The position numbers and the translations under genes are program-made. A DNA stretch of 59,747 nt from Polynucleobacter sp. (GTDB taxonomy: Bacteria > Pseudomonadota > Gammaproteobacteria > Burkholderiales > Burkholderiaceae), in contig JAOAUK010000030.1 of NCBI GenBank assembly GCA_030157655.1, positions 1 to 59,747 on the forward strand, written 5' to 3'. This document shows, in pieces, positions 1 through 8,094 of this stretch. The notes under the pieces are model-generated. The model was not told the DNA's origin and searched no databases. It worked only from the letters and a program-made list of their open reading frames with translations. Position 1 is the first letter of the stretch; every line of letters begins with the position of its first letter.

Positions 1-32
1 ATTGCTATTAGTTTTGAGCTCATGCCCTGATT

Positions 33-503
33 TTAGTGCAATGCCCCATTGATTGCACTGCGAATCTCTTGGGCCAGATGAGCTCTTTCATGAGCAAAAA
101 TAAACTGGCCGATTTGGACGGCTTCCTGACCCATCTCAAGGGTAACCAGATGTTTTTGGGTGTCTGATTTGAGCTCTGGGTCTTTCACCCTAACCCATGG
201 CGCATTCCAACTCACTACTGTTCTTCGATTACCTAGAAACAACTCTATTGTGAACTCTGTGCCATTAAGAATGACTCTTTCATAATCACTAGCATGGCGC
301 GCATAAATGAGTAGCGCAATACCCAATACAAGCAGCTCAGCAAATGTAAACGGCAAAATCATCCAAGCCCCTTGCCACCAAAAATAAGCAGCAATGAGAC
401 AAGAAAAGCAAACCATCGAAAGATAAAAAAGCCCGACCTGCCGTGGCGTGAATGAACAATTACGCCTCATATGCCAAATGCGACTGGTAGGAGTGTTGTC
501 CAT
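33..503 (-). CDS. DUF2244 family integral membrane protein
   Basis: A 156-residue protein with two hydrophobic segments (about residues 25-45 and 50-67), then a soluble domain. The N-terminal pattern RRNCSFTPRQ and the two-helix-plus-domain layout match DUF2244. In Burkholderiales this family often lies beside cytochrome c oxidase genes, but none is visible here because the window ends just after the gene. Its function is unknown. It starts 5 bases after the phhB stop and is probably co-transcribed with phhB. The family assignment comes from recalled pattern, not a search. Confidence 0.75.
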   Translation of the reverse strand: MDNTPTSRIWHMRRNCSFTPRQVGLFYLSMVCFSCLIAAYFWWQGAWMILPFTFAELLVLGIALLIYARHASDYERVILNGTEFTIELFLGNRRTVVSWNAPWVRVKDPELKSDTQKHLVTLEMGQEAVQIGQFIFAHERAHLAQEIRSAINGALH

Positions 504-508
504 CAGAT

Positions 509-808
509 CTATCTCAAACTCACGGCAATCCGGTCCATGGCGTGAGCCAATGCCACATCACGCTCTGTTAAACCTCCGCTATCGTGGGTAGATAACGTCA
601 CTTGCACTTTATTCCACACATTGAACCATTCAGGATGATGATTCATTTCTTCAGCAATAATTGCTACTTGAGACATGAACTCAAATGCAAGCTTAAAGTC
701 TTTAAAAATAAATTCTTGATACAACGCGTCTCTGGTTGGCAAAATGCCCCAACCAGGTAATTCACTCATCAGTAATTGGCGCTTGGCCGTATCTAGTAAT
801 TGAGCCAT
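509..808 (-). CDS. phhB: Pterin-4a-carbinolamine dehydratase
   Basis: A 99-residue cytosolic enzyme that dehydrates 4a-hydroxytetrahydropterin, recycling the cofactor of aromatic amino acid hydroxylases. The family motif is plain: N56-H57-H58-P59-E60-W61 followed by H75-D76 in TLSTHD, and the length is usual. No phenylalanine hydroxylase gene is in view, so its partner must lie elsewhere or the protein may serve the DCoH-like side role. It lies 43 bases downstream of the TSUP gene on the same strand and may be read through from the sox operon. Confidence 0.9.
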   Translation of the reverse strand: MAQLLDTAKRQLLMSELPGWGILPTRDALYQEFIFKDFKLAFEFMSQVAIIAEEMNHHPEWFNVWNKVQVTLSTHDSGGLTERDVALAHAMDRIAVSLR

Positions 809-851
809 GTGATTAATTTATCACCAAGCATCAATCCTTGCTTGCGGTTGT

Positions 852-1658
852 TTAGGCGATGATCAACTTAACCATCATGGCTACTGAAAGCATCAATGCA
901 AAGATGGCAAAAGATTGTTGAACGCGCGGACCAGAGATGGACTTAACCGCTTGACGACCGATCAACAAACCCACTACCGAGCCACCAGCAAAAGGAGCGG
1001 CCAAAGTCCAGTTCATCGAGCCATACAAGTTAGAAAACAGTACGCCGCCAAATGAAACAATTGTCAAAACGCCCAGTGAAGTTGCCACAATCGACTTCAT
1101 CGGTAAATCTGTAAATCTTCTGAGAGCCGGAACAATGATGAACCCGCCGCCAACCCCTAGTAATCCAGAAAAGAAACCAGCCAATGCTCCTGACATTGCC
1201 AATGCTCTAGCGCATGGCAATGTCCAAGTTAACTTTCCAATCGTTTGATCTAGCATGCATGGAGGACCTAACTCCTCATCGAGGCCAGCCAACTCTCTTT
1301 GAGCTTGCTTCCACATATTTCTTGCTACTAATAGGAGTACTAAACAGAAAATAAGAACCAAAGGCCAATTGGGTAATTGATGTGCAAGCCATATGCCAAC
1401 TGGTGAAAACAGCAATCCAGCAGTTGCTATCAACATCGCCGCTTTATAACGCATGATCTTAGAGTGCAAACCTAGGTAGGCTCCCAAGCCAGCAGATAAA
1501 GAAACTGCCAGCAAACCAATCGGCGCAGCCTCTGCCACATTAAGATGAAGAAAAAAGCCTAGGAGCGGAACAGAAAGAATGGCGCCACCGGCGCCAGTCA
1601 AGCCAAGAACCACACCTACAAATATACCCAGGGCAATACTAATCAGGACTACTTCCAA
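852..1658 (-). CDS. TSUP (TauE/SafE) family sulfur-anion exporter
   Basis: A 268-residue polytopic membrane protein with about eight helices in two inverted halves. The glycine-rich repeats GLTGAGGAILSVPLL (near residue 20) and GLLGVGGGFIIVPAL (near residue 165) are the TSUP signature. The family moves sulfite, sulfoacetate, taurine-related anions or thiosulfate. Its place at the end of the sox operon suggests export of sulfite or another sulfur anion. The start codon is TTG, 4 bases after the stop of the YeeE fusion gene, so translational coupling is likely. The substrate is inferred from context only. Confidence 0.85.
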   Translation of the reverse strand: MEVVLISIALGIFVGVVLGLTGAGGAILSVPLLGFFLHLNVAEAAPIGLLAVSLSAGLGAYLGLHSKIMRYKAAMLIATAGLLFSPVGIWLAHQLPNWPLVLIFCLVLLLVARNMWKQAQRELAGLDEELGPPCMLDQTIGKLTWTLPCARALAMSGALAGFFSGLLGVGGGFIIVPALRRFTDLPMKSIVATSLGVLTIVSFGGVLFSNLYGSMNWTLAAPFAGGSVVGLLIGRQAVKSISGPRVQQSFAIFALMLSVAMMVKLIIA

Positions 1659-1662
1659 CTAA

Positions 1663-3180
1663 TTAACCAACCTGCTGCGCTAGCATGTATAAATTAGTCG
1701 ATCTTGCACCTGAGCGGCAAAATGCCAAAATTGGGCCAGGCAAGGTCTCTAACAAACGAGCCATTTCTTGCGCTTGCTCTAGAGTGATCTGACCACTGAC
1801 AACTGGTAGATAAACATAATTAAGGCCTAACGATTTCGCTACTTGCTCAACATCAGCACTCAACGGTTGCGCTGGACCACCCTCACCATCTGGGCGATTA
1901 TTAATGATGCTCTTGTAACCTTGGCGAGCAATCTCAGCAACATCTTCAGGGGCAATTTGACCCAAAGTACCAAATTGATCTGTATGACAAGCGATTTGTA
2001 GTGGCATGCCACATCCTCCAGTGTTTGAATGATAAGTTGGTGAGTTACCTGCAACCACAGGCTCACATGGTGGCGGAAGCATTCTCCATTGAAGATACTT
2101 CATCGCCAAAATTGCTCCAACAATAAATGCTGCAAAAGCAATGAATGAATTAATAGCCAAGGTAGAGATGCCTGTTAAACCCTGACCTATCGTACAACCC
2201 ATAGCTGTGACACCACCAATACCCATTAGCACACCACCTAATAGGTGATTGCCAGTGTCTTCAGCATTTCTAAAACTTTCCCAATGGAATGTTTTAGTAA
2301 CCAATGAATAAATAGTTGAGCCAATCACTAGACCGAATACTGAAGCAATACCCAAAGTAACTTTTTTACTAGTATCACTAAAGAAAGTTAGCCACTCGAT
2401 CACATAAGCATATGGCGCCACATAAGTAAGACTTTCCATACGACCACTGTTGGTTGCAACAAACACTTCTTCTAAGGTATTAGGATCTTCAGCAACATAA
2501 CCCAGAGAACCAGATATCCACCAAATGGCCAAAATGGCTCCACCAACACCAAAGCCTGCTAGAAGATTATTGAAGTTCCAAAAGTCTTTTCTAAATAAAG
2601 CAAAAAGCATTAATGCTCCACCAAGGACCAATGGCAAAGCCAGTTGCAAGGTGCCCTTAGCAATACCCCATTGGGCAGACAACACGCTAGGTAGGTCTTG
2701 AGAAGTTGATAGAGTGAGAGTCACTGCGTCGACAGTATTAACTCTTAAAACACCAAAGACACCCTTTAAGGTCATATACGAAGACAAAGCCAAGGTTAAG
2801 AAAACCACCAAGGACTTTAAATTGCCAGCACCAATGCGCAATAGCGTTTTGCTACCGCAACCAGATGCTAGAACCATACCAAAACCAAACATCACACCAC
2901 CAACAATGGTTGATAACCAAGTTAGCCTACTGCCGGTATAAATCGATTTGCTGGTGTCGATCATGCCTATGCTAGTCATTAAACCAACGCCGATCATCGC
3001 CACGCCAATAGCTAACAACCATTGACGCATGCGTGTCCACTCGCCCATCACAACAACATCCGTCACAGCACCCATGGTGCAAAAACGAGTTTTTTGTAAG
3101 ACGATGCCTAATAGCACTGTGACCCCAAAGGTGGCCCAGATAACGTTATTTGCAATGGTGTTTAAATCAATTTCAGGCAT
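1663..3180 (-). CDS. YeeE/YedE (TsuA-type) thiosulfate transporter fused to a DUF442 sulfurtransferase-like domain
   Basis: A 505-residue protein. Residues 1-365 form a polytopic YeeE/YedE transporter whose three conserved cysteines, thought to hand thiosulfate across the membrane, are C34 (RFCTMG), C108 (GFGMVLASGCGS) and C329 (GIGGVTAMGCT). After a proline/glycine linker, residues 393-505 form a DUF442 (TIGR01244, BLH) domain with the CX5R loop C488-R-S-G-A-R494. That loop is typical of phosphatase-fold sulfurtransferases. The fused domain probably receives the imported sulfur in the cytoplasm. It lies 41 bases after the CbiM-like gene in the sox operon. The transporter call is firm; the coupled transfer is inference. 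Confidence 0.87.
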   Translation of the reverse strand: MPEIDLNTIANNVIWATFGVTVLLGIVLQKTRFCTMGAVTDVVVMGEWTRMRQWLLAIGVAMIGVGLMTSIGMIDTSKSIYTGSRLTWLSTIVGGVMFGFGMVLASGCGSKTLLRIGAGNLKSLVVFLTLALSSYMTLKGVFGVLRVNTVDAVTLTLSTSQDLPSVLSAQWGIAKGTLQLALPLVLGGALMLFALFRKDFWNFNNLLAGFGVGGAILAIWWISGSLGYVAEDPNTLEEVFVATNSGRMESLTYVAPYAYVIEWLTFFSDTSKKVTLGIASVFGLVIGSTIYSLVTKTFHWESFRNAEDTGNHLLGGVLMGIGGVTAMGCTIGQGLTGISTLAINSFIAFAAFIVGAILAMKYLQWRMLPPPCEPVVAGNSPTYHSNTGGCGMPLQIACHTDQFGTLGQIAPEDVAEIARQGYKSIINNRPDGEGGPAQPLSADVEQVAKSLGLNYVYLPVVSGQITLEQAQEMARLLETLPGPILAFCRSGARSTNLYMLAQQVG

Positions 3181-3221
3181 ATTAGATATAGATAGAGCTC
3201 AAACCTTGTAAGCCTGCCATT

Positions 3222-3905
3222 TTATGGCATTTTTGTAGTTTGACTCTTTAGATACTCTTGATCACTAAATCGTGGCACCCAATGCGGCTTATAAATAACA
3301 AAAACTGCCAAGAGCATCCCAGAAAGAGATCCCTCGGTAAAAGACAAAATAAGTAACGCAACAAACCAATCAATGATGTCCATAGACAGCCCCATAGTGG
3401 CAGGCCAAAAGGTTTGATGCCAAATCATGAGGGCTGCAGCAGGAAGAATCACGCTTAAAACACCTGCTACATAGCCATGACCAAAAATGAATATGAACAA
3501 GTGTTTTGGCAAGCAACCACCAATCAAACGCATGATTCCGCATGCACACATCGCAGGCATGACTCCTAATACCAAAAATTGACGCAAAGCATGATCCAAA
3601 GTCCAACCGCTAACTAACGCAACAATGGCGGTCACCCCCGCTAGCATCACAATTGCAGGCCGTAATCCATACATTGCAACGAGTAATGAAGCGCCAAAAA
3701 ATTGGAATGACAAACCGACCAAGGCTTCCTCAGCCATACCAGGCAAATGGGCACGTATATTCCACGCCAAACCAAGCGCAACAATTCCGCCAAGTACTGA
3801 ATTTAAAACTTCAGGCCTAATTAATACTTTCCAATGATCTTTGGAAAAGGCCCAAAAAAGAATAAGACCGGAAAGCGCTAGCGATAAACCGGTCATATTC
3901 ATCAT
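3222..3905 (-). CDS. CbiM-like ECF-type membrane protein (COG3235)
   Basis: A 227-residue protein with about six to seven hydrophobic helices. The segments GVMPAMCACGIMRLIGG and SFTEGSLSGMLLAVFVIYKPHWV resemble the COG3235 branch of CbiM-like energy-coupling-factor permeases. True CbiM proteins bind Co or Ni, but no CbiQ/CbiO partners are nearby, so metal uptake is not shown. A strong AAGGGG site 6 bases before the ATG overlaps the soxB stop region, and the gap to soxB is 10 bases, so it is translated with the sox genes. Its role there is unknown. One option is metal supply, since SoxB needs manganese; this is a guess. Confidence 0.65.
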   Translation of the reverse strand: MMNMTGLSLALSGLILFWAFSKDHWKVLIRPEVLNSVLGGIVALGLAWNIRAHLPGMAEEALVGLSFQFFGASLLVAMYGLRPAIVMLAGVTAIVALVSGWTLDHALRQFLVLGVMPAMCACGIMRLIGGCLPKHLFIFIFGHGYVAGVLSVILPAAALMIWHQTFWPATMGLSMDIIDWFVALLILSFTEGSLSGMLLAVFVIYKPHWVPRFSDQEYLKSQTTKMP

Positions 3906-3915
3906 TTAGATCCCC

Positions 3916-5643
3916 TTACGCCGCGAATCCTGGGTTGCCTTTGGCGCCTTCAATCTTAGGCATATTCAAAGACTTCGCTTTGACGGTCTTAATATCTTTA
4001 AGATACTTAGCCACCACATCCCAAATTGGTTCACCACCGACTGCTTTAGCTTCCTCCGCTACTGGAGCCCAACCCGCAACTTTATAAGTCTTATTAGGGT
4101 CAATTAATTTGCCACCCAGCATCATGTTGCTAATGCGCTTACCTGCCTCACCCATTGGGTTAATTGCATACTGCAAGCCACCCACACGCACCATGTCACC
4201 ACCTTGTTGGTAGTAAGGATCTGGATTGAAGAGATTGTCAGCAATATCTTCTAAAACAGTCTTGATCATGTCGCCCTTCATCATCGTGACCGTGGTCCAC
4301 GGGTAAGTAATCGCCGTTTGGTCCATCACATGCTCCATCGTAATGGCCTGACCTGGCAATAAGGATGTACCCCAACGGAAGCCTGGTGAAAATGCAATTT
4401 CAGCATTCTTAACCGCCATCAAACCATCCAAAATAAGTTGGTCAAAACTACCGTTGAAGTTACCGCGACGATAGAGTAAGCCCTCTGTGACAGCTAACTT
4501 CTCACCCAACTTGGTTTCGTATGGAGCACGAATCTTATCGATCAACTTGTTCATGGCAGGATCTGCAGGGATCATGTCTGAGAACACTGGCAATAACTTA
4601 TAACGGAAATCAGCCACCTTGCCACCGTTAACCTTAAAGTCCAACACACCCAAATACTTACCATTTGAACCAGCGTTCGTAACAAGCGTTACGCCGCCAG
4701 CATTTTTGACCTTCACAGGAGTTGGCACACCATCATGCGTGTGACCACCCATGATCGCATCGATACCCGTCACACGACTAGCCATTTTCAAGTCAACGTC
4801 CATACCATTGTGAGATAGGACAACCACAACTTTGGCACCTTTAGCACGCACTTCATTCACCATCTTTTGCATATTCTCGTCTTGAATACCAAAAGTCCAG
4901 TTAGCAACCATGTAACGTGGGTTAGCAATTGGTGTGTATGGGAAAGCTTGGCCAATCACAGCCACTTTTACACCATTCATTTCACGAATCACATACGGAT
5001 CAAAAACTTGGTCGCCAAAATCATTGGTTTTAATGTTTTGCGCTAAGAAAGAAATCTTGCCTTTAAAGTCTTTTTCAACAATCTCTTTCACACGCTCTTC
5101 GCCAAGAGTCATCTCCCAGTGAGGCGTCATGATGTCTACACCCAAAGCCAAACAGGCATCCACCATGTCTTGGCCATTGGTCCACAAAGAAGTACCAGAA
5201 CCTTGCCAAGTATCACCACCATCTAGTAGCAAGGAACCTGGGCGACTGGCTTTCATTTTTTTCACTAATGTGGCCAAGTGCGCAAAGCCACCGACCTTGC
5301 CATACATCGCCGCCGCTTTTTCAAAATCCAAATAAGTGAATGCGTGTGCCTCACGAGTACCCGGCTTAATGTTGTGCGCCTTTAACAGGTGCTCACCCAC
5401 TAAGTGAGGTGTTTTACCTAACTGCGCACCAAAGCCCAAATTAACATCAGGCTCACGGAAATAGATTGGTTTTAACTGCGCATGACAGTCAGTGAAATGC
5501 AGAAAGTGCACATTGCCAAAACGAGGTAAATCATAAAACTGATTAGCTGCAGACTGAGCATTGGAATAATCCGAATTCAAAGCCATGCCACCTGCTGAGG
5601 CAACTGCTAAAACTTGTAAAAACTCTCTACGATTCATTGACAT
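3916..5643 (-). CDS. soxB: Thiosulfohydrolase SoxB
   Basis: A 575-residue periplasmic enzyme that hydrolyses sulfate from SoxY-bound S-thiosulfonate. The N-terminus has a Tat signal (NRREFLQVLA, residues 4-13). The binuclear metallophosphoesterase motifs follow in order: FTDCHAQ (D52, H54), LLLDGGDTWQGSG, LSHNGM and GGHTHD. The C-terminal 5-nucleotidase-like domain is present and the length is normal for SoxB. Metal ligands in the family bind two Mn ions. It is the last canonical sox gene of the operon, separated from soxX by 73 bases that contain a terminator-like hairpin. Confidence 0.97.
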   Translation of the reverse strand: MSMNRREFLQVLAVASAGGMALNSDYSNAQSAANQFYDLPRFGNVHFLHFTDCHAQLKPIYFREPDVNLGFGAQLGKTPHLVGEHLLKAHNIKPGTREAHAFTYLDFEKAAAMYGKVGGFAHLATLVKKMKASRPGSLLLDGGDTWQGSGTSLWTNGQDMVDACLALGVDIMTPHWEMTLGEERVKEIVEKDFKGKISFLAQNIKTNDFGDQVFDPYVIREMNGVKVAVIGQAFPYTPIANPRYMVANWTFGIQDENMQKMVNEVRAKGAKVVVVLSHNGMDVDLKMASRVTGIDAIMGGHTHDGVPTPVKVKNAGGVTLVTNAGSNGKYLGVLDFKVNGGKVADFRYKLLPVFSDMIPADPAMNKLIDKIRAPYETKLGEKLAVTEGLLYRRGNFNGSFDQLILDGLMAVKNAEIAFSPGFRWGTSLLPGQAITMEHVMDQTAITYPWTTVTMMKGDMIKTVLEDIADNLFNPDPYYQQGGDMVRVGGLQYAINPMGEAGKRISNMMLGGKLIDPNKTYKVAGWAPVAEEAKAVGGEPIWDVVAKYLKDIKTVKAKSLNMPKIEGAKGNPGFAA

Positions 5644-5669
5644 AAAAATAACCTTATTTGAATAATAAA

Positions 5670-5703
5670 AAAGACCGCCAATTCCAACGAAGTAGCGGTC
5701 TTT
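5670..5703 (-). terminator. Terminator-like stem-loop between soxX and soxB
   Basis: AAAGACCGC (5670-5678) pairs with GCGGTCTTT (5695-5703) around a 16-base loop that can form a small inner TTC/GAA stem. Read on the minus strand, the stem is followed by TTTTATT, so it resembles a weak intrinsic terminator. Because soxB lies directly downstream with no evident new promoter, it is more likely an attenuator or mRNA 3-prime stabiliser than a full stop. Confidence 0.6.
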
Positions 5704-5716
5704 ATCTTTCCGTGAA

Positions 5717-6322
5717 TTACTTGTTAACTGGTGACTCTGGATCTAACAATAGAGCCATCACGTGGCGCATTTGATCTTCAGTTAACAATTTGTAATGGCC
5801 CATGCGAGGCATATTGCTACAGGCGTTATACGCTTTAGCGTTATAAATTTTTCCCCAAGTGTATTGAACAACATCAACAGAGTTACCGCGAATCTTGCCG
5901 TAATTCCACAATGATGGGCCAATGTTGCCATGAGAAATTTCTTTTTTGTTAATTTGATGACAGTTGTAGCAACCACCGCCATTAACCGTATCAGCCTTAT
6001 CTGTCCAAGTAGCGCCACGACCACTTTGAGCAATCTTTTCGCCCTCTTTCCAATCGCCTAAGTATTTGCCATCAGAAGGCTGTTTGATTGTCGCCATATT
6101 AGCTTTCTCAATCGCTTCACGCTTTTTAGCATCACCCTTACCACTCAAGGTAACAGGATCAGAGCAAAACTTTTGCGTGTCATCACGATCCAAGCGATCC
6201 ATACCAGCAATACCTTTAGCATTAAAGCTAGCGGCGTGATCTTTTTCAAACTTACTTTGCGCTACTGTAGATGTGGCGGCAACCACTAATGCTGCAGAAA
6301 CTAATAGATGTAATTTTTTCAT
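5717..6322 (-). CDS. soxX: Sulfur oxidation c-type cytochrome SoxX
   Basis: A 201-residue periplasmic monoheme cytochrome, the small subunit of SoxXA, which joins thiosulfate to SoxY. It has a Sec signal (about residues 1-21), a CYNCH heme site (C118, C121, H122) and a likely distal Met in the SNMPRMGHY region. The N-terminal extension before the heme domain makes it longer than the shortest SoxX forms. A GGGAG site lies 6 bases before the ATG. It follows soxA by 16 bases. Confidence 0.93.
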   Translation of the reverse strand: MKKLHLLVSAALVVAATSTVAQSKFEKDHAASFNAKGIAGMDRLDRDDTQKFCSDPVTLSGKGDAKKREAIEKANMATIKQPSDGKYLGDWKEGEKIAQSGRGATWTDKADTVNGGGCYNCHQINKKEISHGNIGPSLWNYGKIRGNSVDVVQYTWGKIYNAKAYNACSNMPRMGHYKLLTEDQMRHVMALLLDPESPVNK

Positions 6323-6338
6323 ATATATCTCCCGCGGC

Positions 6339-7139
6339 TTAGCGCTTCAATCCTGGTGTATTCATTTCGCCACCATTAGCCTTCACACCCATGTAAACAG
6401 ATAAAGCAATCGTCACATCTGATGTGTAAATAGGCTCAGGGAAACGCTGTTGACGATAGCAATCATTCAAGCGACGTTGCATCGTCCAGAAGTTACCGCT
6501 AGAAACACGATAAGCCGGCCAGTAGCCAAAACCTAAAGCAGCACCTTTTTGTACTGTAATGTTTGGCAAATCTTGCAAACGAATACGCTTACCTTCTTCA
6601 CCATGACATGATGCGCATGAGAAATCCATGGGGCCACCTTGGAAATAGAAGGCCTTCTCACCCATCGCAAACATTTCTTTTTCTTTAGGATGCTTGTTAG
6701 GCACGTTAATCTTCATGCCCTTAGAGTGTGTCACCACATAAGCTACCACTGCCTCAACATCTTTACGCTTGCCCTTTTCAAAGCCAGCACTGATGATTTC
6801 TTTAGGGTCATAGCCTTGCAACTTTTCCATACAAGTAATGATGCGAGACTCTAGATCTTGAACTTTATTAGTATCTTTAAAGTAGCGTGGCAATTCTGCT
6901 GCCGCACCCTTCACAACACCAGGACCTTTACCTAAGTCACATTTTTGCAATGTGGCATTTTTGGGGCCCATTGGTTTTTGCCAAATATCTTCACCCGCTG
7001 CTTCATATAACTCAGAAGGATTACCATCAGCGATCATCTCGCGATATTTAGCAATATCATCAGTCGCGCTTTGAGCCAAGGCCAATCCAGCCATGGCGCT
7101 CAAAGAGACTAATAAAGCACTTTTCATTATCGTCTTCAT
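6339..7139 (-). CDS. soxA: Sulfur oxidation c-type cytochrome SoxA, monoheme type
   Basis: The catalytic subunit of SoxXA, periplasmic, with a Sec signal. I place the start at the ATG at 7139 because GAGGAG lies 5 bases before it; an upstream in-frame GTG (7145) is less likely. Numbered from that GTG, the heme site is C177-A-S-C180-H181 and the active-site heme-ligand cysteine is C229 (RRLNDCYRQ). The N-terminal domain has lone cysteines C69 and C105 but no CXXCH, so it carries one heme with a probable disulfide in place of the second heme of diheme SoxA. This is the usual arrangement in type II SoxXA. Confidence 0.93.
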   Translation of the reverse strand: MKTIMKSALLVSLSAMAGLALAQSATDDIAKYREMIADGNPSELYEAAGEDIWQKPMGPKNATLQKCDLGKGPGVVKGAAAELPRYFKDTNKVQDLESRIITCMEKLQGYDPKEIISAGFEKGKRKDVEAVVAYVVTHSKGMKINVPNKHPKEKEMFAMGEKAFYFQGGPMDFSCASCHGEEGKRIRLQDLPNITVQKGAALGFGYWPAYRVSSGNFWTMQRRLNDCYRQQRFPEPIYTSDVTIALSVYMGVKANGGEMNTPGLKR

Positions 7140-7161
7140 TACCACTCCTCTAAAGATAAAA

Positions 7162-7190
7162 CCCCGCCATTCATGAAGAGATTAGCGGGG
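7162..7190 (-). terminator. Terminator-like stem-loop between soxZ and soxA
   Basis: CCCCGC (7162-7167) pairs with GCGGGG (7185-7190) around a 17-base loop that contains TTCATGAA. On the minus strand the stem is followed by TTTTATCTTT, typical of a weak terminator. It resembles the hairpin before soxB in outer stem, loop length and inner TTC/GAA pairing, and lies in the 68-base gap before soxA. Confidence 0.6.
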
Positions 7191-7207
7191 CTTTATTCAC
7201 ATACAAA

Positions 7208-7519
7208 TTAGCTAATTTTTGCTTCGTCTGTACGTTTGTCGTTTTTGTTATCTACCCAAGTAATGCTAACTGTGTCACCCTTAGCACCACCCTTGAACTT
7301 AAAGTTCAAGAATGGGTCTTTAGAAACAGCTGGGCCAAACTGAGCTTCAAACACTTGCTTACCTTTACATGTCGCTGTCAGTGTTGTGATGTGATGTGCA
7401 GGAATTACTTTACCTGATGCATCTTTACGCTGACCTGTTTCCATGTCGTGTTTCATCAAAACTTTAACGTCAACTACGCCGCCATTCTCTTGGGCACGTA
7501 CGCGCATTGGATCTGCCAT
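7208..7519 (-). CDS. soxZ: Thiosulfate oxidation carrier complex protein SoxZ
   Basis: A 103-residue, mostly beta-strand partner of SoxY; the SoxYZ heterodimer carries sulfur intermediates. It has no signal peptide and is exported in complex with Tat-bearing SoxY, as is usual. The start MADPMRVRAQ and the segments PAHHITTLT and DPFLNFKFKGGAKGD match SoxZ, and the length is normal. An AAAGGA site lies a few bases before the ATG. It sits 57 bases downstream of soxY. Confidence 0.95.
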   Translation of the reverse strand: MADPMRVRAQENGGVVDVKVLMKHDMETGQRKDASGKVIPAHHITTLTATCKGKQVFEAQFGPAVSKDPFLNFKFKGGAKGDTVSITWVDNKNDKRTDEAKIS

Positions 7520-7576
7520 TTTTATTTCCTTTCAGTACAAATTAATGAGTTAAATGAATCTTGTGCGGGGGAGCTA

Positions 7577-8032
7577 TTAGCCGCCACAACCACCCAAAGT
7601 CACCTTAACTTCTTTTGTTGTCACATACCACTTACCGTCAGCCTTCACTAAAGCATGTACGTTTGATGTTTGACCCATCTTTACACGTGAAGCAACAAAT
7701 GCCTCTGAGTCAGCGCTCAACAAAAATTGAGCTGCTAATGCGCTTGGGTTTTTCTCAACCAAAATGGCCATTTGTTGTGTTTTTGGCAATGTTGATGTCA
7801 CGCCAACAGGTACAACTGCACCGTTTTCTGCAATATCAGGAGCATTGATAGTGATAGCTGATGATTTGTCAGCTGATGAACCACCTAATGATTTCAATAC
7901 ATCGTCCAATGACTTTGCATCAAACGCTACTTTATTCCACTCAGCTGCTTCAGCTTGAGAGATCAAGCCAGTTGCCGCCATCAAACCAATGATTGCTGTT
8001 AATCGCAATGCTTCACGACGTTTTAGGTTCAT
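7577..8032 (-). CDS. soxY: Thiosulfate oxidation carrier protein SoxY
   Basis: A 151-residue periplasmic carrier whose C-terminal arm GGCGG (C149) binds the sulfur chain covalently. The full motif VTLGGCGG is intact at the very end. The N-terminus KRREALRLTA is a Tat signal, which also exports SoxZ. Length and layout are standard. It follows soxD by 62 bases with no hairpin between them, so carrier and SoxCD are probably made from one message. Confidence 0.96.
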   Translation of the reverse strand: MNLKRREALRLTAIIGLMAATGLISQAEAAEWNKVAFDAKSLDDVLKSLGGSSADKSSAITINAPDIAENGAVVPVGVTSTLPKTQQMAILVEKNPSALAAQFLLSADSEAFVASRVKMGQTSNVHALVKADGKWYVTTKEVKVTLGGCGG

Positions 8033-8094
8033 ACGAACTCCTTCTTAAAAAACTAAATTTCAAAAAATTCTGAATACTTATCCATCTTAACGGT

